Below, piece by piece: positions 1 to 8,183 of a stretch of 64,000 nucleotides of DNA. The stretch's first letter is position 1. Every line of letters begins with the position of its first letter. The translations under genes were made by a program, and so were the position numbers. Source of the DNA: Nocardiopsis metallicus (GTDB lineage: Bacteria; Actinomycetota; Actinomycetes; Streptosporangiales; Streptosporangiaceae); NCBI RefSeq assembly GCF_014201115.1, contig NZ_JACHDO010000001.1, positions 1,736,001 to 1,800,000 of the forward strand, given 5' to 3'. The notes under the pieces are model-generated. The model was not told the DNA's origin and made no database searches. It saw nothing but the letters and a program-made list of their open reading frames with translations.

Positions 1-1094
1 TCCAAGAGGTGTTCTTCACCGCCCTGACCCTGGTCTCCGCGCTCGCCCTCGCCCTGGTCTACGGACTCGGCGGCTTCTACGCCCTGCGCGGCCAACTCGA
101 CGCCGGAACCGTCGTGGCCATGGGCATGCTCCTCACCCGCCTGTACGCCCCGCTGACCGCCCTGGCCAGCGCCCGGGTGGAGGTCATGAGCGCCCTGGTC
201 AGCTTCAGCCGGGTCTTCGAGGTCCTGGACCTCAAACCGCTGGTGGACGAGAAACCGGACGCGCGCCCGGTCCCCGCCGGACCGGTCTCCCTGGAGTTCG
301 ACGCCGTCACCTTCGGCTACCCCACCGCCGACAAGGTCTCCCTTGCCTCCCTGGAGGAGGTCGCCACCCTGGACACCACCGAACACGGCCCCGTCCTGCA
401 CGAGGTCTCCTTCCGCGTCGAACCCGGCCAGACCGTGGCCCTGGTCGGCTCCTCCGGCGCGGGAAAGTCCACCATCGCCCAGCTCACCCCGCGCCTGTAC
501 GACGTCGACGAGGGCACCGTCCGCCTGGCCGGAACGGACGTGCGCGACCTCACCTTCGACTCCATCCGCGCCACCCTGGGCATGGTCACCCAGGACGGCC
601 ACCTGTTCCACGAGTCCATCCGCGCCAACCTGCGCCTGGGCGCCCCCGAGGCCAGCGACGAACAGATCTGGGACGCCCTGCGCCGCGCCCGCCTGGACAC
701 CCTGGTCGCCGACCTGCCCGACGGCCTGGACACGGTGGTCGGCGAACGCGGCTACCGCTTCTCCGGCGGCGAACGCCAGCGCCTGACCATCGCCCGCCTC
801 CTCCTGGCCGGTCCCGAGGTGGTCATCCTCGACGAGGCCACCTCCGCCCTGGACTCCACCTCCGAGGCCGCGGTCCAAGCCGCCCTGGCCGAGGCTCTGG
901 AGGGGCGCACCGCCCTGGTCATCGCCCACCGGCTTTCCACCATCCGCGCCGCCGACGCCATCCTCGTGGTCGAGGCCGGACGGATCGTCGAGCGCGGCAC
1001 CCACACCGAGCTGCTGGCCCGCGGCGGACGCTACGCCGAACTCCACCGGACCCAGTTCGCCAACGGCGACCCCGAGCCGGTCACGACCGGGTAG
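1..1094 (+). CDS. ABC exporter, fused permease/ATP-binding protein (5' end outside window)
   Basis: This is the C-terminal part of a one-chain ABC exporter. The reading frame is already open at base 3, so the gene begins before the window and the GTG at 9 is probably internal. The visible part starts with the last membrane segments (an Ala/Leu/Val-rich stretch in the first 50 residues). An ATPase domain follows, with Walker A GSSGAGKS near residue 147, a Q-loop (MVTQ), the signature SGGERQR, Walker B VVILDEATSALD and an H-loop (IAHRLS). All ATPase motifs are intact, so the protein should hydrolyse ATP and export a substrate that cannot be named from sequence. A short extra segment (SLASLEEVATLD) lies just before Walker A. 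A perfect hairpin follows the stop codon. Confidence 0.93.
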   Translation, partial: QEVFFTALTLVSALALALVYGLGGFYALRGQLDAGTVVAMGMLLTRLYAPLTALASARVEVMSALVSFSRVFEVLDLKPLVDEKPDARPVPAGPVSLEFDAVTFGYPTADKVSLASLEEVATLDTTEHGPVLHEVSFRVEPGQTVALVGSSGAGKSTIAQLTPRLYDVDEGTVRLAGTDVRDLTFDSIRATLGMVTQDGHLFHESIRANLRLGAPEASDEQIWDALRRARLDTLVADLPDGLDTVVGERGYRFSGGERQRLTIARLLLAGPEVVILDEATSALDSTSEAAVQAALAEALEGRTALVIAHRLSTIRAADAILVVEAGRIVERGTHTELLARGGRYAELHRTQFANGDPEPVTTG

Positions 1095-1122
1095 GTATCT
1101 CCCAGAGACCGCGGCTCTCCGC

Positions 1123-1150
1123 CGGGGCGTGTTCCGCCGAACACGCCCCG
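1123..1150 (+). terminator. Perfect hairpin after the ABC exporter
   Basis: A 12-bp perfect stem (1123-1134 with 1139-1150) closes a 4-base loop 28 bases after the exporter stop. There is no T tract, which is common for actinobacterial terminators. It most likely ends the exporter transcript. Confidence 0.7.
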
Positions 1151-1256
1151 GAGCGGGGCCCGCGCCCGGCCCCGTCCCCCGGTGGCGCCACACCGGGGGA
1201 CGGCCACGTTCGGCCACGGGCGGCCACGGAGCGGGTTCGGTCGCGAGGATGGAGGC

Positions 1257-1952
1257 ATGGCCTCGAGCGCACCACACCCCTCCGCCCCGTCCCATCACCC
1301 CTTCTCCCCCTCCTCTTCCCGCGCCTCCTCCCGGGTCCGCCGACTGGTCGGACACTGGGTACACGGCTGGGCCCTGACCCGGGGCGTACCCGCCCCGGTC
1401 CGGGTTCCGCACGGACACCGGCTCGACGTGGGGGTGCCCGGCCACCGCGTCCGGCACGTGATGCCCGATGCCCGCCGCATAGCCGAGCTCTCCCGCGCCC
1501 TTTCCGCCCCGGACAGCTGGCTCAAGGTCTGCGGGCCGCGCGAGGAGACCCTCGCGGCCCTGGACCCGCGCTGGCGGGTCGGAGACCCCGAGTACCTCAT
1601 GTGCGCGGAACTCTCACCCGTTCCGGTGCCGGTCCCGGAGCCCTACGTCTACCGGCTCAACCGCGGCGGCGCCCACCACCGGGGCCGGGCGCTGACCACC
1701 GAGGGCGCCACGGCGGCCAGCGCGCTGATGTCGACCCACGAGGGCTCGGCGGTCTTCGACAAGGTGGTCACCGAACCAGAGCACCGTCGGCACGGCCTGG
1801 CCGGGGCGGTCATGAACGCCCTGGGCCGCACCGCCCGGGCCCAGGGCGTGTACACCGGGCTGCTGGTGGCCACCGAGGAGGGTCGCGGCCTGTACGAACA
1901 CCTGGGCTGGGAGGTGGTCTGCGAGGTCACCCCGGCCCACCTGAGCCGCTAA
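1257..1952 (+). CDS. GNAT family N-acetyltransferase
   Basis: The 231-residue product ends in a GNAT fold. The acetyl-CoA-binding stretch RRHGLAGAVMNAL matches the Q/RxxGxG/A motif, and a typical C-terminal strand (GRGLYEHLGWEV) follows. The first 100 residues are poorly conserved and may hold the substrate-specific part. The substrate is unknown. The ATG at 1257 is preferred over an upstream in-frame start at 1182, because the upstream segment is low-complexity and GAGGAT lies 6 nt before the ATG like a leaderless -10 box. The protein looks like a paralogue of the GNAT at 41448-42137, sharing the TEP-HRRHGL and GLLV-GRG-Y-LGW patterns. Confidence 0.8.
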   Translation: MASSAPHPSAPSHHPFSPSSSRASSRVRRLVGHWVHGWALTRGVPAPVRVPHGHRLDVGVPGHRVRHVMPDARRIAELSRALSAPDSWLKVCGPREETLAALDPRWRVGDPEYLMCAELSPVPVPVPEPYVYRLNRGGAHHRGRALTTEGATAASALMSTHEGSAVFDKVVTEPEHRRHGLAGAVMNALGRTARAQGVYTGLLVATEEGRGLYEHLGWEVVCEVTPAHLSR

Positions 1953-1993
1953 ACCCGTGGCCCTGGGCTGAACCATGTGCCAGGATGCCCGTC

Positions 1994-2719
1994 ATGCAGG
2001 CGAACGAGGTGCGCGAGACACCCTCTGGCGGGGGCACCGTCCTGGTGAGCGGGGCGACGGGCGGGATCGGCACGGCGCTGGTGGAGGCTCTGATCCGGAA
2101 GGGGCGACCGGTGGTGGCCCTGGGCCGTGACGCCGACCGCCTCGCCGAGCTCTCCGATGAGCAACCGCTGGTGCGCCCGCTGCGCGTCGACCTGCGTCAC
2201 CCCGAGTCCCTCGCCGAGTCGGTGGCCGGTCTCCCGGAACTGGCGGAACTGGACGCGTTCGTGCACTGCGCCGGGGTCTCCCCGGTCGTCTCGGTCGCGG
2301 AATCCCCGGTGGAGCTGTGGCGGGAGGTGCTGGCGGTCAACCTGGTCTCGGCCGCCGAACTCACCCGCCTGATGCTGCCCGCCCTGCGCGCCAGTGGGGG
2401 GCACGTGGTACTGGTCAACGCCTCCCCCGGCCTACACGCGGTACCGCGGTGGTCGGCCTTCGCCGCGAGCAAGGCCGGGCTGAGCGAGCTGGCGGGATCC
2501 CTACGGCAGGAGGAGGGGCCGAACGGGGTCAGGGTGACCAGCGTCCACCCCGGCGGGACCGCCACCGAACTGCTACGCGAGGTCCGCGGTGCGTTCGGCC
2601 GCGACTACGACCCCGCGGAGTGCATCCAACCCGCCACCCTGGCCCGGGCCGTCGTCGATGCCCTGGACCTGCCGCGCGACGCCCAGATCACCGAACTCCA
2701 CCTGCGCCCGAGTCCCTGA
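1994..2719 (+). CDS. Short-chain dehydrogenase/reductase with Phe in place of the catalytic Tyr
   Basis: A 241-residue Rossmann-fold protein of the SDR family. The nucleotide-binding motif SGATGGIG is near the N-terminus and HCAG stands where NNAG is usual. The catalytic YxxxK position reads FAASK, so the general-acid tyrosine is replaced by phenylalanine (codon TTC). Classical SDR chemistry needs that tyrosine, so the enzyme may be inactive, use another residue, or only bind NAD(P). CAGGAT lies exactly 7 nt before the ATG at 1994, like a leaderless promoter, so this start is chosen over the ATG at 1985. No substrate can be inferred. Confidence 0.82.
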   Translation: MQANEVRETPSGGGTVLVSGATGGIGTALVEALIRKGRPVVALGRDADRLAELSDEQPLVRPLRVDLRHPESLAESVAGLPELAELDAFVHCAGVSPVVSVAESPVELWREVLAVNLVSAAELTRLMLPALRASGGHVVLVNASPGLHAVPRWSAFAASKAGLSELAGSLRQEEGPNGVRVTSVHPGGTATELLREVRGAFGRDYDPAECIQPATLARAVVDALDLPRDAQITELHLRPSP

Positions 2720-2901
2720 CCAGGCAGTCACCGGAGCACGGACGCGGTGGGCGCATAAGCGGACACGCTTGCCCCTCCCGGCGATGAGGGGTTCGGAAGC
2801 TACGGGCACTCCCAGACGGGGTTGAGGGACGCCCCGCCCCTGCCGAGCTGGCTCCCCACGGGCTGCCCGCTGACCGAGTCTCCTCCGCTGCCGAACACGC
2901 C

Positions 2902-3279
2902 CTATTCGTCGACCAGGCAGAACTCGTTGCCCTCGGGGTCGGCCAGCACCACCAGATCGGGACGCCGGGTCACCACCCAAGCTCCCAAGGACAGCAGCCG
3001 CTCCAGCTCCGCACCGTCCCCGACCAGGTCGACGTGCATCCGGTTCTTGACCGCCTTGGATTCGGGAACCTTCTGGAAGAAGAAGGACGGGCTCCCCGGC
3101 GGGCCCTCCACCATCACCTGGGGATCGTCCTCGGGGTCGAACACCCCCATCGAGCGCAGCCGGGCCAGCTCCTCCGCGGGATAGGGCGCCACGGCGTAAC
3201 CGTCCATGGCCGCGGCCCAGAACCTGGCCAGCGAGGCGGGGTGGTGACAGTCGATGACGATGTCACGGAAACGGGCCAT
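2902..3279 (-). CDS. VOC/glyoxalase-like protein
   Basis: A 125-residue protein of the vicinal oxygen chelate superfamily (Glyoxalase_6 type). It starts with the typical FRDIVIDCHHPASLARFW helix-strand unit and ends with VVLADPEGNEFCLVD, which carries the usual C-terminal glutamate of the fold. The middle part MHVDL matches the second beta-alpha-beta unit. Many such proteins are small-molecule binding or resistance proteins; no substrate can be given. The ATG at 3279 is preferred over the one at 3285, because TAAACT lies 7 nt upstream as a -10 box and there is no ribosome binding site. It is divergent from the crcB operon. Confidence 0.8.
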   Translation of the reverse strand: MARFRDIVIDCHHPASLARFWAAAMDGYAVAPYPAEELARLRSMGVFDPEDDPQVMVEGPPGSPSFFFQKVPESKAVKNRMHVDLVGDGAELERLLSLGAWVVTRRPDLVVLADPEGNEFCLVDE

Positions 3280-3286
3280 ACACATC

Positions 3287-3292
3287 AGTTTA
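3287..3292 (-). promoter_or_regulatory. -10 box for the VOC gene, leaderless
   Basis: TAAACT on the minus strand, 7 nt before the start codon at 3279, with no Shine-Dalgarno sequence. This spacing would place transcription start at or next to the A of ATG. Confidence 0.5.
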
Positions 3293-3369
3293 GGCCCCGG
3301 AACACCCGTCGAACCGTGTGTCGGGTGGTCCCGTTCGGCTCACGGGCGCCTCCCGTGGGAAACTCTCCC

Positions 3370-3858
3370 ATGACCAGCGAACACATCGCAACGCCGGAGA
3401 GGACCCCCTTGGCAGGCCTGCTGAAATGGCGCGGAGGCATCGATGTCCTCCTGGTCATCGGCCTTGGAGGGGCGATCGGCGGGAGCGCGCGCTACGCCTT
3501 CCTGGCCGTGCTCCCCCACCGTGGTTCGGAGTTCCCCTGGGCGACCTTTCTGGAGAACGTGGCAGGCTCGTTCCTCATGGGCGCTCTGGTCGTACTCCTC
3601 ATGGAGGTGGCCCGCCCGCACCGTCTGATCCGCCCCTTCCTGGGGGTCGGAGTCCTGGGCGGCTTCACCACCTTCTCCACCTACGCCGTGGACGTGGTGT
3701 CCCTGACCGAGGCCGGTTCCCCCGGTACGGCCCTGGCCTACCTGACCACCACCCTGCTCGGCGCCCTGCTCGCCGTCTGGGCGGGCATGGCCACCACCCG
3801 GGGCCTGGCAGAACACCGAAGGTCGAGGTCTACGCGAGAGTCAAAGGAGAAGCAGTGA
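3370..3858 (+). CDS. crcB: Fluoride ion channel CrcB/Fluc, subunit 1
   Basis: A 162-residue membrane protein of the CrcB/Fluc family, which exports fluoride passively through dual-topology dimers. It has about four hydrophobic segments, the family stretch [15 protein letters not shown] and the signature GGFTTFST, which lines the pore in characterised members. The N-terminal 25 residues and the charged C-terminal tail are longer than usual. It is the first of three tightly packed genes: its TGA overlaps the GTG of the DUF190 gene, and that gene overlaps a second crcB. Paired crcB genes usually form heterodimers. I saw no fluoride riboswitch (crcB motif) in the short upstream region. Confidence 0.93.
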   Translation: MTSEHIATPERTPLAGLLKWRGGIDVLLVIGLGGAIGGSARYAFLAVLPHRGSEFPWATFLENVAGSFLMGALVVLLMEVARPHRLIRPFLGVGVLGGFTTFSTYAVDVVSLTEAGSPGTALAYLTTTLLGALLAVWAGMATTRGLAEHRRSRSTRESKEKQ

Positions 3859-4202
3859 CGAGCCTGTCCGGACCGGGGCTGCGTCTGACCGTCTACGTCG
3901 GCGACAGCGACACCTGGCACCGCAGACCCCTGTCCACCGAGATCGTGCACCGCGCCCACGCGGCAGGGCTCGCCGGTGCCAGCGTGTTCCGGGGCATGGA
4001 GGGATACGGCGCCTCCAACCACATCCACACCACCCGGATGCTGTCGCTCTCGGAGGACCTGCCCGTGGCGGTGGTCATCATCGACACCCCCGAACGGATC
4101 CGCGCCTTCCTGCCCCAGATCGACGAACTCGTCACCGAAGGGCTGATCACCCTCGACGAGGTGGAGGTCATCCGGTACACGGGCCGGGGAGCCGACAGTT
4201 GA
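3855..4202 (+). CDS. DUF190 protein between two crcB genes
   Basis: A 115-residue protein of the DUF190 family, a small ferredoxin-like fold related to PII-type sensors. It starts [17 protein letters not shown] and contains the conserved [16 protein letters not shown] stretch. The GTG start at 3855 overlaps the stop of crcB 1 by four bases (GTGA), and AAAGGAGA precedes it. Its own stop overlaps the TTG start of crcB 2. DUF190 genes are often found next to crcB, so a regulatory or channel-associated role in fluoride export is likely, but this is inferred from context. Confidence 0.9.
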   Translation: MTSLSGPGLRLTVYVGDSDTWHRRPLSTEIVHRAHAAGLAGASVFRGMEGYGASNHIHTTRMLSLSEDLPVAVVIIDTPERIRAFLPQIDELVTEGLITLDEVEVIRYTGRGADS

Positions 4203-4585
4203 GCACAACCGTGCTGGCGGTGGCCGGCGGCGCGGCGTTGGGTGCCGTGAGCCGCTACCTGATCGACCAGTTGATCCAGTCCCGCGGCGAGTCCGTCCTG
4301 CCATGGGGAACCTTCACGGTGAACATGACCGGTTCCCTGCTCTTCGGATTCGTGCTGGCCGCCTCGGCGTCGGACGCCATCCCCAGCCTGGCGGTGGCCG
4401 CCCTGGGCACCGGCTTCTGCGGGTCGCTGACCACCTTCAGCACCCTGAGCTACGAGACGCTGCGCCTGGCCGAGTCCGGCGCCCGCGTCTACGCCGTGCT
4501 CAACATCGCCATGACGGTCCTGGGCGGGATCATCCTGGCGACGCTGGGCTGGGTACTGGCGCTGGCGCTGTGGCCGCTCGGCTGA
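4199..4585 (+). CDS. crcB: Fluoride ion channel CrcB/Fluc, subunit 2
   Basis: A 128-residue CrcB/Fluc protein with four predicted membrane segments. It shows [15 protein letters not shown], with the conserved pore asparagine in VNMTGS, and CGSLTTFST, the family signature. It starts with TTG at 4199, inside the stop codon of the DUF190 gene, so translation is probably coupled. It is closer to the standard length than subunit 1 and very likely partners with it as an antiparallel heterodimer. Confidence 0.93.
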   Translation: MSTTVLAVAGGAALGAVSRYLIDQLIQSRGESVLPWGTFTVNMTGSLLFGFVLAASASDAIPSLAVAALGTGFCGSLTTFSTLSYETLRLAESGARVYAVLNIAMTVLGGIILATLGWVLALALWPLG

Positions 4586-4697
4586 CCGACCGCCCCCAGG
4601 CCCCTGAACAGCCTGGCGGCGCGGGTCAGGTCACCTCGGCCGGGGCTGACCGTGCCCCCGCTCTCGGACCGTGCCGACCCGCGCCCCTGCCCTCGCC

Positions 4698-4703
4698 TAC
4701 CCT
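4698..4703 (+). promoter_or_regulatory. -10 box, leaderless start of methyltransferase
   Basis: TACCCT sits 7 nt before the ATG at 4711 with no Shine-Dalgarno sequence. This is the same layout as at several other genes in the window. Confidence 0.45.
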
Positions 4704-4710
4704 GAACCGC

Positions 4711-5370
4711 ATGTCCTCGCTGACGCCGCTGATCACCCGGCTGGACCGGTTCAACCAGCGCCACCCCTGGAGCCACAACGATCTCTACGCACCGTGGGTG
4801 GTGCGCCGGGTCACGGCCAGCGGGGCACGCGAGGTCCTGGACGTGGGATGCGGCACGGGAAACCTGCTCGCCCGCCTGCACCGCCGGGTGGATTGGGCCG
4901 AAGGGCTGGAGCCCGACCCCGGCACCGCCGCCCTGGCACAGGCCCGCTTCGCCCGCACCCCCGGGGTCACCATCAACCCTGTGGGCTTCGCGGACCGCGC
5001 CCCGCACCGGCGCTGGGACGCCATCACCCTGGTCGCCGTCCTACACCACCTCCCCCTGGAACCGACCCTGCGCGAGCTGCGCGCCAGCCTGAACCCCGGC
5101 GGGCGACTTGTGGTCGTGGGCTGTCACCGCGACGAAGGACCGGCCGACCAACTGGCCGGTCTGGTCTCACTCCTGCTCAACCCGCTCATCGGCCTGGTCA
5201 AACACCCCGTCCCGGCCGCCGAACCGCCGCCGCACATGCGCGCGCCCACCGCGGAACCACCGGAGACCCTCGCCCGGATCCGCGCGGCAGCCGATCGGGA
5301 ACTACCCGGCGCACGCGTGCGCAGACGCCTGTTCTGGCGCCACACCCTGGTCTACGACCACCCGGCCTGA
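4711..5370 (+). CDS. Class I SAM-dependent methyltransferase
   Basis: A 219-residue Rossmann-fold methyltransferase. Motif I reads VLDVGCGTGNLLARL near residue 45, the acidic loop is in WAEGLEPDPG, and the post-I and motif II region ITLVAVLHHLPLEP is typical of the Methyltransf_11/25 group. The substrate is not predictable. Its C-terminal third (after residue 140) is specific and ends with HTLVYDHP. It lies just ahead of a second methyltransferase at 5486, but the 115-base gap and separate promoter signals suggest independent transcription. Confidence 0.88.
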   Translation: MSSLTPLITRLDRFNQRHPWSHNDLYAPWVVRRVTASGAREVLDVGCGTGNLLARLHRRVDWAEGLEPDPGTAALAQARFARTPGVTINPVGFADRAPHRRWDAITLVAVLHHLPLEPTLRELRASLNPGGRLVVVGCHRDEGPADQLAGLVSLLLNPLIGLVKHPVPAAEPPPHMRAPTAEPPETLARIRAAADRELPGARVRRRLFWRHTLVYDHPA

Positions 5371-5485
5371 CCCCCGTTTCTTGCCGTTCCCGCAACAAAA
5401 TTTGCCGCTACCCCCACGGTCGGGGCACCTTGGTGGCGGAGCGGGCCGACCTGTCCCGTTCGCCCCACCACCGAGGAGACCCGCC

Positions 5486-6088
5486 ATGGACGCACAGTTC
5501 TGGGACGACAGGTACGGCGGTCAGCCCCAGCTCTTCAGCGGCAACCCCAACGGCGTCCTGCTCACGGAGCTGACCGAACTACCGCCCGGACAGGCCCTCG
5601 ACGTGGGCTGCGGCGAGGGCGCGGACGCCCTGTGGCTGGCCCGACGGGGCTGGATGGTCACCGCGGTCGACATCTCCCAGGTCGCACTGAAGCGCGCGGC
5701 CGCGGCCGGAGCGGACGTCGAGGGGCGGGTGTCGTGGAAGCGCGGCGACCTGACCACCGCGCCGCCCCCGGCCAACGCCTTCGACCTGGTCTCGGTCCAC
5801 TACTTCCCGCTTTCCCGGCAGGACGACCACCTCGCACTGCGCGGCCTGCTCTGCGCCGTGGCCCCGGGCGGCACCCTCCTGTTCGTCGGACACGACATCA
5901 CCGGCCTGCCCGAACGCCTGGACGACGGCCACGTACCCGCCGACTACTACCAGCCCGCCGAGATCGCCGAACTCCTGGACGCGGACTGGACCGTCACCGT
6001 CAACGAGACCCGTCCCCGGGTCGTCCCTCCGCCTCCGGGTTCGCACCACACCCATGACACCGTCCTCAGGGCCCGGCGCACACGCTGA
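5486..6088 (+). CDS. Class I SAM-dependent methyltransferase (thiopurine/tellurite type)
   Basis: A 200-residue methyltransferase starting MDAQFWDDRYGG. Motif I is ALDVGCGEGADALWLARRGW and motif II is VTAVDIS. The opening W-x-x-R-Y followed by an early glycine-rich motif I is the pattern of the small methyltransferases often annotated as thiopurine, tellurite-resistance (TehB-like) or general Methyltransf_25 proteins. The substrate is unknown. GAGGAG at 5473-5478 precedes the ATG with good spacing. Confidence 0.88.
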   Translation: MDAQFWDDRYGGQPQLFSGNPNGVLLTELTELPPGQALDVGCGEGADALWLARRGWMVTAVDISQVALKRAAAAGADVEGRVSWKRGDLTTAPPPANAFDLVSVHYFPLSRQDDHLALRGLLCAVAPGGTLLFVGHDITGLPERLDDGHVPADYYQPAEIAELLDADWTVTVNETRPRVVPPPPGSHHTHDTVLRARRTR

Positions 6089-6310
6089 CCGGGACCCGTC
6101 CGACCGCTCGGGGTGGTGGCCCGGCGGCTGCCGGAGTAACGTGGAAGCTGGCGCGGTCCCGCGCCCAACCTCCGGCCCCGGCGCCCACGCCGTCGGCTCA
6201 GTGGAGGCAAAGGGGGCCCTGGAGTTCTCGGGACGCCGGTCTGACGTGTGCAGCCCTTCCGGCGGGGCGATGGGAGCGTGGGTTTCGTCGCGGACCGCCG
6301 AGGAGCCGTC

Positions 6311-6997
6311 ATGACCAGCAACAAGTCCTTCAAGAGCAGCGTGCGCGCCCGTATGGACAAGACCGGCGAGAGCTACACCGCCGCCCGCGCCCACCTGATC
6401 ACCGACCCCGAACCGGCACCGGCTGCCCCCGCCGACCAGCCCACGGGCACCGGCGCCGCCACCATCCGCGAACGCGTCTCCGACCCCAAACTCGCCGAGG
6501 CCACCGGCCGCGACTACCACACGTGGTTCGCGCTGCTGGACGCCTGGGAGGCCACCACCCGCACACACACCGAGATCGCCGCGTGGCTGGTCAAAGAGCA
6601 CGACGTGAACGGCTGGTGGGCCCAGACCGTCACCGTCGCCTACGAGCAGGAGCGCGGTCTGCGGGTGCCGGGCCAGAAGAAGGACGGCTTCGCCGCCAGC
6701 GCCAGCAAAACCGTGAACGTCCCGGTGGAGCGGCTGTTCGCGGCCTTCGCCGACCCCGGCCTGCGCTTGCGCTGGCTGCCGGTGGAGGCTTCCGAGCGCA
6801 CGGCCAAGCCGGGCAAGCGGTTCACCGCCGACCTGCCCGAGGACACCCGTATCGCCGCCACCTTCCAGACCAAGGGCGAGGCCAAGTCGATGGTCGGCAT
6901 CGAGCACACCCGCATCGGCTCCGCCGAGCGTGCAAGCGAGTGGAAGAGCGACTGGCGCACCTGGCTGACCGACCTCAAGAAGCTCCTGGAGAGCTAG
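6311..6997 (+). CDS. DUF4287 domain protein with C-terminal SRPBCC-like part
   Basis: A 228-residue protein. The first 25 residues (SFKSSVRARMDKTGESYTAA) resemble a short helical unit often found at the start of this family. Residues about 55-120 match DUF4287 (REATGRDYHTWFALLDAW-like, then WLVKEHDVNGWWAQTVTVAYE). The C-terminal half from about residue 135 (TVNVPVERLFAAFAD) looks like a START/SRPBCC lipid-binding fold. Function is not established. The ATG at 6311 follows GAGGAGCCGTC. It is a single gene between a methyltransferase and a convergent Nudix gene. Confidence 0.8.
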   Translation: MTSNKSFKSSVRARMDKTGESYTAARAHLITDPEPAPAAPADQPTGTGAATIRERVSDPKLAEATGRDYHTWFALLDAWEATTRTHTEIAAWLVKEHDVNGWWAQTVTVAYEQERGLRVPGQKKDGFAASASKTVNVPVERLFAAFADPGLRLRWLPVEASERTAKPGKRFTADLPEDTRIAATFQTKGEAKSMVGIEHTRIGSAERASEWKSDWRTWLTDLKKLLES

Positions 6998-7069
6998 GGA
7001 TCCGGGCGGTACCCGGGCCGCCCGCTGCCCGCCCGAGGGGTTTCTTCGGGCCGCGGGGGAGCACCCGGC

Positions 7070-7621
7070 CTAGACCCAGACGTAGTTGTCATCGGTGACC
7101 GCGGCCAGAGCGGCGTCGGCGACCACCGCGTGCGGGTCGGGCAGGGCGGCCAGTGCCGATCCGATCAGCGGGAAGAGCGGAAGGTCCGCGGCCCGGCGGT
7201 GGTCCACCCACTCGACGATGCCGACCTCGTGGCCGCCGCCGGGCTGTTCGTCGTACTCCTCCACCGCCAGCTCCTGACGAACCTCAGGCGTCACGTGCAG
7301 GCGGTAGATGAGGTGCAGCTTGCGCGGCGGCGGGGTCGGCCCGGGGCGGCTGACCCGCTGGTCCACCACCCACAGCAGCTCCGGTGCGCTGGCCGGGTCC
7401 GGGTACAGGTTCAGTTCCTCGGCCAGTTCGCGCCGCAGGGCGCCCTCCAAGTCCTCGCCTGGTTCGACGTTGCCGCCGGGCGGCGTGTAGTGGAACGAGC
7501 CGGGCCGGTCGCGGCGGATCAGGGCGACCTCGCCGCCGCAGAACACCAGAGCCCCGACCCGGATCTTGATCCGGGAGAACGGTGCGGGTCCGGCAGCGGA
7601 GGGCGTGGCGGGAGTCGTCAT
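7070..7621 (-). CDS. Nudix hydrolase
   Basis: A 183-residue Nudix hydrolase. The Nudix box GGNVEPGEDLEGALRRELAEEL follows the GX5EX7REUXEEXGU pattern, except that Leu-Asn follow the EE pair where a Gly is usual. The family cleaves nucleoside diphosphates linked to another group. Here a histidine-rich C-terminal half and the EWVDH segment may set specificity, but no substrate can be named. On the minus strand GATACT lies 7 nt before the start, again suggesting a leaderless transcript. It is next to, and in the same direction as, the RidA gene. Confidence 0.88.
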   Translation of the reverse strand: MTTPATPSAAGPAPFSRIKIRVGALVFCGGEVALIRRDRPGSFHYTPPGGNVEPGEDLEGALRRELAEELNLYPDPASAPELLWVVDQRVSRPGPTPPPRKLHLIYRLHVTPEVRQELAVEEYDEQPGGGHEVGIVEWVDHRRAADLPLFPLIGSALAALPDPHAVVADAALAAVTDDNYVWV

Positions 7622-7680
7622 GAAGGCCAGTATCGTGATCGGCCCCCGGGTCGGGGTCGAACCGGGGGCCGTTGCCGGGA

Positions 7681-8103
7681 TCAGTCCAGGACGGCGTAGG
7701 CCTCGACCTCGACGAGCACGTCGGGCTCGAAGAGGTAGCTCACCCCGATGGCCGACAAGGGGGGCAGCGGCTGCGGGATGCCGAGTTCGTCCGCGACGTT
7801 CTCGATCCCCCGCATGAACTCGCCCAGCTTCTTCTCGCTGGTGTCGGGGCCCCAGTCGGTGAGGAAGAACCGCAGGCGCACGACATCGGCGAAGGTCGCC
7901 CCGGCTCCGGCCAGGCCGCGCGCGGCGTTGCGCAGGACCTGTTCGACCTGACCGGTGAGGTCACCGGTGGCGACGGGCCCGTCGGCGCCGTCACGGGCGA
8001 TCTGTCCGGCCACGTGCACCTGGCGGCTGCCGGTACCGATCGAGACGTGGTGGTAGGGCACGGGCTGGAACATGCCCTCGGGGGTCAGCAGTTGCACGGT
8101 CAT
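7681..8103 (-). CDS. RidA/YjgF family protein
   Basis: A 140-residue member of the RidA/YER057c/UK114 family, which deaminates reactive enamines/imines or carries related activities. It shows VAGQIARDG and TFADVVRLRFFLTD in the expected places, and the C-terminal LVEVEAYAVL strand. The RidA-type arginine that binds carboxylate substrates is usually in the VRV-Y/F-V segment near the C-terminus; here the segment is FEPDVLVEVEAYA without an obvious Arg, so it may belong to a non-RidA subgroup. The start at 8103 is chosen because GGAGGG lies 7 nt upstream. It is divergent from an HxlR regulator that likely controls it. Confidence 0.85.
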   Translation of the reverse strand: MTVQLLTPEGMFQPVPYHHVSIGTGSRQVHVAGQIARDGADGPVATGDLTGQVEQVLRNAARGLAGAGATFADVVRLRFFLTDWGPDTSEKKLGEFMRGIENVADELGIPQPLPPLSAIGVSYLFEPDVLVEVEAYAVLD

Positions 8104-8127
8104 GGGAAGTCCCTCCATTGGCACCGG

Positions 8128-8183
8128 GTAGGTATCCCATATCTACTTGGTACCTGAAGGGAACCTCAACGAGACTAGGTATC
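8128..8183. promoter_or_regulatory. Operator region between RidA and HxlR genes
   Basis: Positions 8128-8146 form an almost perfect dyad (GTAGGTAT-3-ATATCTAC, one mismatch). The octamer TAGGTATC occurs at 8129-8136 and again at 8176-8183, directly before the HxlR start codon. HxlR regulators commonly bind such sites in divergent promoters and repress themselves, so this is likely the binding region. Confidence 0.55.

Noticed and set aside
3286..3369. Fluoride riboswitch before crcB
   Set aside because: I looked for the conserved GGNGAUGG and downstream pieces of the crcB motif and did not see them.
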